In this document: one piece after another, positions 43,801 to 50,395 of the stretch
How positions within the stretch are numbered: the stretch's first letter is position 1
Layout of the letters: every line of letters begins with the position of its first letter
From: Heligmosomoides polygyrus polygyrus
Lineage: Eukaryota > Nematoda > Chromadorea > Rhabditida > Heligmosomidae
Length of the DNA: 64,000 nucleotides
Assembly (NCBI GenBank): GCA_947396885.1
Contig: OX377206.1
Coordinates: forward strand, 87,913,960-87,977,959
Reading direction: 5' to 3'
The notes under the pieces: model-generated
Told to the model about the DNA's origin: nothing
Databases searched by the model: none
The model's input: only the letters and a program-made list of their open reading frames with translations
Translations under genes and position numbers: made by a program

Positions 43801-45504
43801 TCGATTTTTTTCGCGCGATCGGAAATCGAATGAGCTCCATTCTTCGTTTATTCGATTATTCGAATAGTCGAGCAATTTGTTCGAGTCAGTTTTTGTGATT
43901 AGAGGTTGGAAGATAATTAATTCCATATTCAAATAAAAATATTCGATTTTCGAATAAAGTTGAAATATTCGCTTTTCGAATAAAACTCGAATATGGCTCC
44001 CTTTCGATGTTCGAATTCGAACGAATATTCGACTTTTTCAAACCATCGATGTTCGAATTCAAACGAGTATTCAAAAATCTAGAAATATCGATCATTCGAC
44101 TATTCGAATAATTATTCGAACAATTTCTTTGATTAGTTATTCGAATATATTGTTTCGAGCACAACTACGCCGCTCATGTCTCGTTAAGATCACTTTTTAT
44201 TTGCCATCCGAATCGTTGCAGAAAGTGGACGGTGGCTATTCGGCTTGGTCAGCACCGAACTGTAATCAATGCACATGTAACCCGATCGTCGACGGAATTG
44301 GTCTGGCGATTTCACGACGAACCTGCACGAATCCATACCCTGCCAACGGTGGAGAGGAATGTGTCGGTTCGAACATTCGAGCTATCATCTGCAACAAGTC
44401 ATGCCCGAAGCAACAGCGAACAGTTGACGAGGTATGTTCCACGACAAGTAAGAGGAACTGCCGTTTCTCGGAATCCTGATGGCTGTTCGGGTCTAGTAAA
44501 GTGTTGGGAAGATTGTTCTCACGTGTTGAAGGGTTTTCTCTCTTTATGCTCTTCAAAATAAATCAATAATCTAACCAATTATACTCACTAGTATAATTCA
44601 ATAAATCAATAATTATTTGCAGCAGACGTATAGGAACTTGGCTGAAAGGTTGTCCCTTATCCATTCCCTTCCTATGAAATGTGACGAGATTAAACTTTCG
44701 ATAGTTTTGATACATCATTTGTAGGAATTTTCGTGTTTCAAGACTTTTGTATTTCATAGCATAATGCTGGGCCATTTTATCAATACATAAACATTATGTT
44801 ATATGTATAACTGCGACGTTTTCCAATTTTCGGTTTTCTTAGGCTGGCTTTACAATTTCAAAAAACATCATTTTCTGCGCCTTCACTTTTAGAAATCCAA
44901 CTTCCTTCCAAAAAATTTTCAAGCTAATAAAAAAATTACGACTTGCATTTAATGATTCGTAATAAATTGAAATAAATGGTAAATTCCGGGTTGAGCTCAC
45001 AACATCTCCGAAGATCCATACTGCACTTTGGGTCTCTGTGATTGGTCGCCATGCGTAATCTGCACCTCCAGGCAGCACTGGCAGCTCTGCCCGGAAAGTA
45101 CCTGAAGATAATACTATAAATTGGATTAAATAATGTAATTGCAAGAGAGTGTCCAGAGTACGCAGTCTGCTTCCTTTATTACAAATTACTTGATACTCGG
45201 TCTCCAAAAAGGTGTTTGTTTCAAAATTTTGCTATCCAATTCTCACTTTCAAATGATCTGTACAATACAATTTTTCGCTGTTTTGTGAGATTAGTTTCTA
45301 AAAATAAAATTTGGCTTCGAAATGATGTAGGAAGTCCATTTCTATAAAAACCGAAGAAGTTTTGACAGCAAGTTTAGCATAGCATAATATGCCTGGTTTC
45401 AGTATATCACGGAGAAGTGCACAGAACACAAGAGAGTGAAAAACGATCAGGATCTGACAGGAACTGGCAGTCAACTGAACCGTTTCCCGCAAAGAGCCTG
45501 CAAG
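22784..45504 (+). CDS. ADAMTS-family secreted metalloprotease (partial, 14 exons)
   Basis: Fourteen exons (22784-22857, 22987-23083, 23178-23272, 25732-25822, 25885-26051, 27237-27431, 27494-27612, 27695-27841, 37702-37830, 37887-38019, 38081-38180, 43109-43257, 44222-44431, 45403-45504) total 1,808 nt and keep one reading frame across all 13 introns. The product is a zinc metalloprotease of the ADAMTS family, which acts outside the cell on matrix proteins. Domain order is propeptide, RTKR furin-type site, catalytic domain with HELGHSVGMRHD, disintegrin-like region, a TSP1 repeat and the start of the cysteine-rich region. Short introns are 56-129 bp, but intron 8 is 9,860 bp and intron 11 is 4,928 bp. 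All but one intron are GT-AG; intron 6 appears to be GC-AG. The first exon (start codon, signal peptide) and the exons after the cysteine-rich start were not found. Nematodes have several ADAMTS genes; I cannot say which orthologue this is (an ADT-type rather than GON-1 is a guess). Confidence 0.9.
22987..23083 (+). CDS. ADAMTS exon: propeptide, part 2
   Basis: It starts after CATCATTTAG and ends before GTATCATC in phase 1. It reads [15 protein letters not shown], then a stretch ending HRDHRRG. It joins the next exon through a 94-bp intron. Confidence 0.75.
23178..23272 (+). CDS. ADAMTS exon: propeptide, part 3
   Basis: It follows a strong TCTGTTGCAG acceptor and ends at GTGAGT. It contains [20 protein letters not shown], the paired-cysteine pattern typical of the M12B propeptide (C-H-Y, then C-x-G about 16 residues on). 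It ends in phase 0 before a 2,459-bp repeat-filled intron. Confidence 0.85.
23557..24541. repeat. Tandem array built from MITE units (period about 300 bp)
   Basis: In intron 3 of the ADAMTS gene the phrase TTCGCAGATTCAAAA recurs at about 23761, 24062 and 24362, a period of about 300 bp. Each unit holds a left end like GTCGTGAATGTGAGCAGCAT (23564, 23869, 24165) and inverted right ends (about 23736, 24036, 24339, 24541). The end sequence matches the MITE at 49536. Confidence 0.75.
24542..25235. other. Rest of ADAMTS intron 3 upstream of the SINE
   Basis: AT-rich intronic sequence; nothing further recognised. Confidence 0.5.
25251..25552 (+). mobile_element. SINE A copy in ADAMTS intron 3, with target duplication
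   Basis: A full-length, near-consensus copy. TAAGAGCAGGCATTG (25236-25250) and TAAGGGCAAGCATTG (25553-25567) agree at 13 of 15 positions. Confidence 0.9.
25732..25822 (+). CDS. ADAMTS exon: propeptide, part 4
   Basis: It follows ATTATTCAG and ends at GTATGA in phase 1. It reads [20 protein letters not shown] and then [14 protein letters not shown] fits a furin-type processing site (R-x-K/R-R). Cleavage here would leave a stretch before the catalytic domain, so a second processing site further on is possible. Confidence 0.85.
25885..26051 (+). CDS. ADAMTS exon: linker between propeptide and protease
   Basis: A 62-bp intron precedes it (acceptor CGATTCTAG). It reads [20 protein letters not shown] and continues through an acidic segment ([18 protein letters not shown]) to SDLV, ending at GTAAGC in phase 0. 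The single cysteine in VDFCGLD could serve as a cysteine switch; that is inference. Confidence 0.85.
26470..26710. repeat. TTCGAA-rich palindromic cluster (intron 5)
   Basis: Many overlapping TTCGAA and ATTCGAATATTCGAA palindromes; the same composition recurs at 40340, 41640 and 43480. Confidence 0.75.
27237..27431 (+). CDS. ADAMTS exon: start of metalloprotease domain
   Basis: It follows AGTTTTGTTGCAG. It reads [15 protein letters not shown] and onward to a helix with [20 protein letters not shown], then [21 protein letters not shown] is the usual start of the reprolysin fold. It ends at a GC donor (GCAAGT) in phase 0. Confidence 0.9.
27494..27612 (+). CDS. ADAMTS exon: metalloprotease domain, part 2
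   Basis: It starts after CTTTCCAG in phase 0 and ends at GTAGGT in phase 2. It reads [20 protein letters not shown] and then [20 protein letters not shown]. FCxYQ and DHAIMLTG match the ADAMTS pattern ahead of the YDI motif. Confidence 0.9.
27695..27841 (+). CDS. ADAMTS exon: metalloprotease domain up to HELGH
   Basis: It completes the GYDIH motif and reads [20 protein letters not shown] and then [20 protein letters not shown]. The last five residues are the first half of the zinc-binding signature (two zinc histidines and the catalytic Glu). It ends in phase 2 at GTCAGC, the start of the 9.86-kb intron. Confidence 0.95.
27842..29316. other. First part of ADAMTS intron 8
   Basis: The 300 bp after the donor are open in more than one frame but match nothing known and lack a splice acceptor. 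A probable MITE lies at 28146-28347 and a G-run at about 28945-28970. Confidence 0.4.
28146..28347. mobile_element. Probable decayed hAT-like MITE
   Basis: The right end, inverted, reads AGAATCTATCCTAGTCGGAG; the left end GCGAATCTCTACTAGATTGG is a weaker match. The run GGGGGGCAC inside the left end mirrors GTGGTGCTCC at the right. No target duplication is visible. Confidence 0.4.
29325..29621 (-). mobile_element. SINE A copy in ADAMTS intron 8
   Basis: A full-length minus copy; AGGTCATT at 29317-29324 and 29622-29629 is the likely target duplication. Confidence 0.85.
29630..30175. other. Intron 8 sequence, nothing recognised
   Basis: Mid-GC sequence with no repeat ends or coding similarity that I can see. 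Confidence 0.4.
30176..30273 (-). mobile_element. SINE A distal fragment
   Basis: AAGGATAAAGGTCGGC, ATTCTACTTCTACTG and TGGCCAGTCGATGAAC are the tail half of a minus copy. An opposite-strand copy starts about 25 bp further on. Confidence 0.65.
30301..30578 (+). mobile_element. SINE A copy, diverged head
   Basis: The TTTCCCGCCCAGG, GTACCAGACTTATCTGGG and GCTGGCCACCGCAAAG blocks are present, ending CGCCGTCCTCTGTTGTTCC. Confidence 0.75.
30668..30765 (-). repeat. Short SINE A-related repeat with CGATCGAT head
   Basis: About 98 bp nearly identical to 36360-36457. Inverted, a CGATCGATGGTTCG stretch replaces the usual head, followed by CCCGCCCAGGCCAACCAAG. The B box here is closer to a tRNA consensus than in other copies. 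Confidence 0.55.
30902..31198 (-). mobile_element. SINE A copy
   Basis: A full-length but diverged minus copy: GGGATGCGCCACGCATTCTG, GTGGCCAGCCGATGGATAAG, GAAGTCCGAACCAAACAC. Confidence 0.75.
31205..31383 (+). mobile_element. SINE A distal fragment
   Basis: GACCTGTCTAGGAAGG and GGATGCGTGGCGCATCAC in order suggest the body and end of a plus copy; the middle is unrecognisable. Confidence 0.4.
31488..31542. repeat. GGCG and TCGG microsatellite
   Basis: Runs of GCGG units followed by CGGTCGGTCGGTCGGTC. Confidence 0.85.
31960..32046 (-). mobile_element. SINE A distal fragment
   Basis: TTTTGGGATGCGCCAGGAAT and GGGCAATTTCAATGCGGAC mark a short minus piece directly before another minus copy. Confidence 0.5.
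32049..32650 (-). mobile_element. SINE A copy split by a nested SINE A
   Basis: The minus copy occupies 32049-32149 and 32455-32650. Joined across the insertion it continues from TATTTGGCC to the GGTGTCCAGCTGATGAACAA block as in intact copies. Confidence 0.85.
32150..32454 (+). mobile_element. SINE A copy nested in another, with 12-bp target duplication
   Basis: A near-consensus plus copy flanked by TATTTGGCCAAA (32138-32149) and TATTTGGCTAAA (32455-32466), both host SINE sequence. It has a small CCGATACC duplication ahead of the B box. Confidence 0.9.
32742..33006 (+). mobile_element. SINE A copy, old
   Basis: GGTGGAGTCGCCGAAGAAGG and TTGCCAAATTGGTACC and GCTAGCCACCGCAAGTCACT match the consensus order at reduced identity. 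Confidence 0.65.
33268..33510 (-). mobile_element. SINE A copy, decayed
   Basis: GATGCGCCATACATTCCACT near the tail side is clear; GGAGCGTTCTCCGACTACAC near 33500 may be the head. Confidence 0.5.
33511..34841. other. Intron 8 sequence, nothing recognised
   Basis: Several 60-125-codon open frames overlap on both strands without any recognisable protein. A short AG microsatellite lies at about 34403-34419. Confidence 0.4.
34855..35141 (+). mobile_element. SINE A copy with perfect 13-bp target duplication
   Basis: Flanked by TAATAATAGATAC at 34842-34854 and 35142-35154. The head starts exactly GGGCGCGTGTAGCGCAGTCG, which fixes the 5' end of the family. A few bases are missing after the B box. 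Confidence 0.92.
35172..35440 (+). mobile_element. SINE A copy, old
   Basis: GAAGTTCGAGTCCGTCCAAG (B box), GGTCAACTAAGCC and GAATGCACATGGCGCCATCC occur in family order. Confidence 0.55.
36040..37010. repeat. Locally amplified intronic repeat, about 330 bp unit
   Basis: TAGCATAACAGGTTTTTCCA with CAAGGTACGTTTTATCGT occurs at about 36125 and 36804, with further related copies near 36560 and 37590 (TCGTAATCAAGTGAAC). Confidence 0.75.
36360..36457 (-). repeat. Short SINE A-related repeat with CGATCGAT head (second copy)
   Basis: It matches 30668-30765 nearly base for base, while flanks on both sides differ, so it is a separate mobile or duplicated unit. Confidence 0.55.
37086..37352 (+). mobile_element. 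SINE A copy, 5' truncated
   Basis: It starts within the head (GCAGCCGGCTATCGCATGCA) and continues through the B box TTCTTGGTTCGGATTTCCCG to AGCGCATGGCGCATCCAG. It ends about 350 bp before ADAMTS exon 9. Confidence 0.8.
37371..37558. mobile_element. Probable decayed hAT-like MITE
   Basis: The right end CCCCTCCGACTAGGATGG belongs to the GGATCTATCCTAGTCGG family. GGATCTAACCTGGGTA at the left may be its partner. The interior (TCAATTTCTTGGTGAGGAGA, then a TTTGTTTTCGC stretch) resembles 13430-13500. Confidence 0.4.
37702..37830 (+). CDS. ADAMTS exon: second half of zinc site, Met-turn region
   Basis: It follows GTGAATTTCAG; its first base completes Ser, giving [13 protein letters not shown] across the splice. 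It supplies the third zinc His and the Asp of HExxHxxGxxHD. The [17 protein letters not shown] stretch contains the Met-turn, and DYHQFLQRL ends the catalytic domain, as in ADAMTS proteins. It ends before GTAACA. Confidence 0.95.
37887..38019 (+). CDS. ADAMTS exon: disintegrin-like region, part 1
   Basis: It follows a 56-bp intron ending TTACATTACAG. It reads [13 protein letters not shown] and then [31 protein letters not shown] corresponds to the well-conserved start of the ADAMTS disintegrin-like domain. Confidence 0.95.
38081..38180 (+). CDS. ADAMTS exon: disintegrin-like region, part 2
   Basis: It follows GGGATTTTCAG after a 61-bp intron and ends at GTTGGC in phase 1. It reads [20 protein letters not shown] and then TSHPALEG. 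C-x3-WC and TSHPALEGT are the usual central and late motifs of the domain. Confidence 0.95.
38585..39730. repeat. Three-copy intronic repeat (intron 11)
   Basis: The blocks at about 38610-38830, 39185-39420 and 39480-39720 share GGTCAACTG, GGTGAACTTC, then ACTCATGA and TACTAGTTATGGATC in the same order, spaced about 300-570 bp apart. Confidence 0.8.
40340..40890. repeat. TTCGAA-rich direct repeats (intron 11)
   Basis: A unit of about 150 bp starting TGTCCTTACAAAATTTTTTC is repeated at 40329 and 40724, with a partial copy at about 40608. Each is rich in CGAATATTCG palindromes and ends near GTTCGAAATTATTCGATTCG. Confidence 0.85.
41640..41850. repeat. TTCGAA-rich palindromic cluster
   Basis: The same palindromic theme as at 40340, bounded by GTATAGTTGTGCTCGAATG at the left and, inverted, CTCGAGTGCACAACTATAC at the right, so it is itself an inverted-ended unit. 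Confidence 0.75.
41915..42690. repeat. Three-copy intronic repeat (intron 11)
   Basis: TATTGATCGGTCGAG and GGCTCATGCG and GTGAGCATACCTACCC recur at about 41924, 42395 and 42615 in the same order. AACCAAAATGCAACCTCGAT is repeated at about 42340 and 42560. Confidence 0.75.
43109..43257 (+). CDS. ADAMTS exon: end of disintegrin-like region and linker
   Basis: It follows ACATTGACAG after a 4,928-bp intron. It reads [20 protein letters not shown], which completes the cysteine pattern G-T-x-C-x5-C-x3-x-C. A Thr/Pro-rich linker follows ([18 protein letters not shown]). It ends at GTACGA in phase 0. Confidence 0.95.
43475..44165. repeat. TTCGAA-rich palindromic cluster with inverted ends (intron 12)
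   Basis: It begins AGTATAGTTGTGCACGAACG and ends TTTCGAGCACAACTACGC, an inverted pair; the interior is dense in TTCGAATATTCGAA. Confidence 0.8.
44222..44431 (+). CDS. ADAMTS exon: thrombospondin type-1 repeat
   Basis: It follows ATCGTTGCAG and reads [20 protein letters not shown], later [18 protein letters not shown] and [11 protein letters not shown]. The R-x-C-x-NP-x-P-x2-GG-x2-C pattern is diagnostic of TSP1 repeats in ADAMTS. The usual WxxW start is reduced to YSAW, so it may be less C-mannosylated than typical repeats. Confidence 0.95.
45403..45504 (+). CDS. ADAMTS exon: start of cysteine-rich domain (last exon seen)
   Basis: It follows GGTTTCAG and ends at GTAAGT. It reads [14 protein letters not shown] and then NRFPQRACK, matching the EQC...(R)CK start of the ADAMTS cysteine-rich domain. 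The next exon should begin in phase 0 with a V/L-x-C. I found no convincing continuation before 64000, so the remaining exons are either past this window or not recognisable. Confidence 0.85.
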
Positions 45505-46544
45505 GTAAGTCCTCCGTTCGAAGAATATAACTGTTTTAGGAATATTGTTCATGCCGAAGCGAACAAAGCCAGAGCGTCAAAACAAAAATGAGATGTCATC
45601 ATAACTACTTCTATTAAAACTGAAGGATACAAAATGCTAGCATCCTACTTATCGGGTCGACAATTGCATCAGGAGAATAGTGGAGAGAAGCCTTCGGAAG
45701 CAGCAACTCATTCTTTTTTAGTTTTTCAGCCATTTGAAGTCAAGTACATAGGATAGAAAATAATCCTAGAACTACCATGAAAGTGGCTGAAGAAAAAATG
45801 CTTGTGGTACGATATCGACCTTATATTTTTACAATGTTGATTGTCAGCTTCATCTTCAAAGCTGTCAACCGTCAAGTGGTGTGGAAGGGGAGGGGTGAGC
45901 GTGAGAGAACACGCTAGCCTTCTTTGCACTCTCCTGCATCGGCACAGTCAGTATGCGCGCTTGCATGACGGCTTGTTCGCTGCCAGTAGCGGACGTAAAA
46001 ATTCGTCTTGTCGTCTGGGCATCTCTATTTATCCTCCAATTATATTTTTCATCGTCTCGTTGTCGATTTACATTTGATCCCTTCTTCAATTCAGTTCCAA
46101 TGCCATTGTAAAAAAATAACGCATTCCAAAGCTCTCCCACCTTCTGATATAGTGCGGTTCTTCGGTGAATAATCTGCCATTTTCTCCGTTTTTCAATAAC
46201 TTTTTTACTCGAGATTTGTTTCAAACAGCGGTTGAAATAATCTAGAGCATAGAAATTGGTGTAGAAATTCTGTCCCATATTCTTTTCTGTCCAGACGTTA
46301 TTCTAGGAGAAGGGTGCATTTTTTATATTCAGGCTTGGCCTGATTTCTCTTGCATTGTTCATCATGTAACGTCAAGCCCATTCATCGTTTTTTGTCCGTC
46401 GCTTCTCGTCATTCACGTCATTCATTCCTTCTTTTTGACTATTCCTTTCGCTCCATCTTCGATTTTCGAGAAATACTTGATTTTGTTTAGTCCTAATTTT
46501 GCAATACTTCACCAATACTACTGGAAGGAAGTCTAGCTGAGGTC
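45505..46544. other. Sequence after the last ADAMTS exon seen
   Basis: Presumably intron. No cysteine-rich or spacer exon is recognisable. Confidence 0.4.
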
Positions 46545-46700
46545 AAAAGTTTTGTGTTAGGTGGAAGTCGATCCCGCACCGTCTGCTTTCCGGGCAGGAT
46601 ACCAACCCATTATACCGCCAGACCTATTTGATCGAGCGCGAAATCCATGATATCCTCGTGTCAGTGACTTTTCGGTGCTTAACTGTGATATTGGGATACG
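46545..46700 (-). mobile_element. SINE B copy (tRNA-derived), decayed
   Basis: The minus strand reads GGCGGTATAATGGGTTGGTA, then CTGCCCGGAAAGCAG (a loop like the 6885 copy) and a damaged T-arm GCGGG-ATCGACT. It shares the TGATATTGGGATA stretch with 6885-7070. Confidence 0.6.
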
Positions 46701-46944
46701 TCACCAACAAATGCTCACAATCTTTGTTTGGTCAAACATGTCGCTGAGCTCGACTTCTTCTGGATAGACACCATCGGGGGTTAAAGAATAGTGATTATGA
46801 AAAATTTAAAATGATGAAAATATAAGGTTTACCCACCCAACATTTCTTCACAGTTAAATGTGAGCTTTTTGCCAACTTATGTTTATGAAGCACTCTAAGC
46901 ATAAGGCACATGTAGGCTCAAGGGACGTTGTAAACAGTCTGTCG

Positions 46945-47138
46945 GGATCTATCCTAGTCGGGAGGGGGCAACCGTGTAGTGTCGTTTGCGTGCAGCATCC
47001 TATGGCACATAACCATATTCCCAGAATTTAAATAAAAACCCTCGCATAGTGAGAGATTAGCTAAAGAGCTCTTACAAATCTAAGCAAGTTATTGGAGACG
47101 CATATTACTATATGCCCCCTCCGATTATGAATAGATCC
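46945..47138. mobile_element. hAT-like MITE, about 194 bp
   Basis: The left end GGATCTATCCTAGTCGGGAG is matched by an inverted right end (GGATCTATTCATAATCGGAG). Flanks GTCTGTCG and GACTGCCG agree at 6 of 8 bases, as expected for an old 8-bp duplication. It belongs to the same end family as the element at 57921. Confidence 0.65.
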
Positions 47139-48075
47139 GACTGCCGTTTTCCACTTTTGGTTCCGGATGGTCTTCCTTCAAACTAACTTTCTCACAGCAT
47201 TGGAAACCAGTTACTGTCATCATTGAGAAAACCCCTCGATTAGGATTGATGGGTTTGTTTGCTTTCCTATAGCGTTTTGCTTCGAATTAGTTCGTAGGTT
47301 GCTTGAGATCATTATTTCTCTCACTAGGTTCTTACCAATAGCCTTGTCCTACAGCAGTGACGATGACGGATTCAGATGAAATTGCTGCAAAGCTAGCCAA
47401 CAGTGGCACTGCCCAACAGCCATTACGTCAGAGTTTTGGTGGAACTGATACAAACTCCTGACCTTTAGGGCGGCGAAAAAACGCAGCTGTGCAACGATTT
47501 TGCAGATAAAGTGTCTCTATACCTTGGGTGTCCCTGCCACTTGCTTCTTTGTCCTTTCGTTTCATTTCATTTTTTCATTGTTTCGAAACCTTGATTTAGA
47601 CCTGCAAATGCTCAGCCAGCCATGGTCATTTAGCGTCAGGAAAAGACTTTTTAGACGGTGTTCATAGTTCAGTCGGCTGACAGTTGTGCAAATGTCGCGA
47701 ACGTTCTTTTTTCTCTGGGCTGAGTCTCAAAGATTATCGTTCGGCCAGAACTAGAAGAAGTGCTCACGCTCGAACACCGTTTCGAAGTCTCTGGCCAAAA
47801 ACGCCTCCTAGAAAAAGTGGCGGTAGTGTGACGAAATCGTTGCAAATATCAACTCCAAAAATCCCATCTGGACCTGACAACTTGATAGTTTGCTATTCAG
47901 TCAAACTGATGCAATAAAAGCAACCACGGGACCAATGTGAGCCGCTTATATAGGTTGATGGAACGCAGCTATGGTGAAGATGATTCCGAAACTTCTGGTG
48001 GCCATATGCGGGCGAATACCTCATACAATTGAAGCGGTCAACAGCAATGGCAGCCATAATAGTTGAAGAACGAGC
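47139..48075. other. No feature recognised
   Basis: A 77-codon plus frame at 47684-47917 is open but matches nothing I know. Confidence 0.4.
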
Positions 48076-48357
48076 ATAAAGGATAAAGGACGGCCTCGCT
48101 CAATCCCTTTTGGGATGCGCCACGCATTCTACTTCTACGAGATGTCGTGAAGGCGATTTTAATGGCCACACAATGACTTGCCGTGGCCAGTCCATGAACG
48201 AGCCTGCGCTTTGTCCTTCCCAGACATATCTAGTACCAATTTACCAGCCTCTGTGGGATAGAAGGTTTGGTTGATCTGGGTGGGAAATCCAAACCAGGAA
48301 CTTGGTATCGGAATCACGCGACAGCCGGCGCCTCCTCCGACTACACTACCCGAGCCC
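48076..48357 (-). mobile_element. SINE A copy
   Basis: A near-complete minus copy: ATAAAGGATAAAGGACGG at the tail side and GCGCCTCCTCCGACTACACT at the head. Confidence 0.85.
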
Positions 48358-49527
48358 ACGATACATAGTTACACAGCGAAATTCCCCCGGCTAATAAGTG
48401 GAATTTCATCATCTTCAGGAGCAAGTTTAAAATGAGCCTCAGCTTGCCGGGAAATACATGTAGTACTCACGTTATAGAAATTTCGTTGAATTTCTGGAGA
48501 AGGTCATCTGCCGTCACTTTCCCGCCCTTCCAGTTGATCACTGCGAGAATTTACGGCGATTTCATTATACTGGTCCTTATAATGTGCAAAATGGTCAAGA
48601 TAGGTAGACGAATACTAATCAGCTGATCCTGAATCAAGGTGCAGCTTTAATTTCTCCTTCAGGGCATTGTTGATCGCAACGAACTGCTAGAAGGTCATCA
48701 AGCTAAAATCTTCTTCTTCTTCTTCTTCTTCTTCTTCAGCGCCTGTCCCGCTTCCTAGCTGGGTCCGTTTTTCTGGTATCAAAAGTCGAAAGTATAAGTA
48801 TCGTACGTTAGTATCGCGAAAATCAATCTAAAAAAATCGTAGCTTTTGAAGAAGGTGACGCAAATTTAAACAAAAAATGAAAATCTTATTGTTTTTGATT
48901 TTTTTACTGTCTGATCATCCGTGATTTCTGTCCGGAGGATGCGCTGTAGATGTTTGCCATTTAGCAGAAATGACCGAGATCGTAACTCTTCTTGAGAATA
49001 CCCTTCATCTTCTGCACTGGTGTTGTTCAGAGTCTAATTATTTCACAACCCTTTCCTTTTTTCTCTTGTTGCTGCTGCTCTGTTGCTGAAAAGTGGAACA
49101 GAACACCATCTTGTGCTTTTTGCGATCATATGGAATTTCGTTCCGATACTTCTGTGGAAACGGTTGCAGCTAGCGACCGTGTAGTGGTGGCACAGTTTAG
49201 CTTGTCTTCTCCGGCAGAAGGCCCCAATCACCGTAGCACTTCATAATTCAGTCTGTAGCTGTGGCTTTATGTGGGCTGCCTATTGGGAGAGGGCGCTCTT
49301 TAACACTCTCAAAAAATTGGAAGAATGCTGCTGTGAAACCAATCTATAATTTTAACAGGTTCCATCTACCCTGTGGAATCCTACTCCTGCTCGAAGTCAT
49401 AAGTAATGTCACTTCATGGTCTTTGAAGCTTTTCTATCCATCGAACACTTTTCATTGGTCGTCAGCGTTCTCAGACAACATCCTATTCACCATTATCTAT
49501 AGCTTTTCCACAGAAGTTTCCAGCAGA
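48358..49527. other. No gene recognised; one microsatellite
   Basis: A (CTT)n run lies at about 48710-48738. No coding similarity is visible. Confidence 0.5.
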
Positions 49528-49535
49528 GTCCAATC

Positions 49536-49778
49536 AGTATATGTCGCATAGGTGAGCAGCATTGGTAGGTGGGAACGCGTTAACCAGTGCGCCTCTACCA
49601 ACTGTCCATGCCCTCTCTGAATGACATGCCCATCGCATGGAATGGGCATGTCATTCAGAGAGGGCATGGACAGTTGGTAGCTTGATGGGCTGGCATGTGT
49701 TCGGCCTGTGTTCTGCTTGGTCACTATTGGCTGGCGCACTCCCACCTACCAATGCTGCTCACCTACGCGACATGTACC
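49536..49778. mobile_element. MITE with 8-bp target duplication and internal palindrome
   Basis: The direct repeat GTCCAATC (49528-49535, 49779-49786) flanks a 243-bp element. Its ends are inverted repeats of about 38 bp (AGTATATGTCGCATAGGTGA against GGTACATGTCGCGTAGGTGA, then GCAGCATTGG). Inside is a perfect 38-bp palindrome, arms 49595-49632 and 49643-49680 with a 10-base loop. An 8-bp duplication fits a hAT-type element. Confidence 0.8.
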
Positions 49779-49960
49779 GTCCAATCTTGCTTCCTTTCTG
49801 CTCAATCGGTAGTCCACACCACTGTTGCAGTTGATACTACAGTTTCTCCTCCGCAGCTTTGCTTAGTGGCTTTTAGTCGAATCTTCAGCGCTTAATAAGT
49901 TCATTCATTCCAGTGATCACAATTGAATTGTTAACGTTTACTATCTCACTAACAGGCACT

Positions 49961-50091
49961 GGTTTAATTACCTAAGTTTGAGGGTCCGGAGGAGGCGGCA
50001 ACGCTGGAGCATGCAACAATTATCTGTTGCAATTTTGGCTCAGTTGTGCGAACACTTCACGATAGTACAACGTCAAAATGCCATCGTGAAG
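49961..50091 (+). ncRNA. SL1-like spliced-leader RNA gene or pseudogene
   Basis: Positions 49961-49982 match the 22-base nematode SL1 leader at 21 of 22 positions (C to T at base 13). Downstream, in the usual SL RNA order, come a perfect 6-bp hairpin GCAACA-ATTATC-TGTTGC (50013-50030) and, directly after it, an Sm-type site AATTTTGG (50031-50038), about 70 nt from the leader start. A 9-bp stem (CTTCACGAT, 50055-50063, with ATCGTGAAG, 50083-50091) follows. Against function, the leader is followed by GGTCCG rather than GTRA, so the donor is shifted or damaged. It could also be a retrocopy of a trans-spliced RNA. Confidence 0.6.
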
Positions 50092-50395
50092 AGACGAACA
50101 TAGAAGATGTCACTATAGATTTAAATAAAAAGAGCTTGATTTTTTCTGTGGGACGGCGTGAGCACCGTGTCAGAGACAGCTGGTGGGTGCAGGTTCGAGT
50201 CCTCTATGGAGTTAGATTCTTCACCGCAACCTTCTGGCAGCTGGGAACCCTAGTAACAGCCACTTGTCTGATTGTGAGTGACTTTGAGTGACAAAGAAGG
50301 AGGTCCTTCAAGGTGACAGCAAGCGGTACTTGTCGGGGTGTTTCCCATGCGCATACTATGGGCGTTTGATTGGTTGGGCTGTATTCCCTCCTCCA

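Noticed and set aside
47684..47917. 77-codon plus-strand frame starting near CAG-TTGTGC as an ADAMTS cysteine-rich exon
   Set aside because: Cysteine spacing does not match the family and there is no donor.
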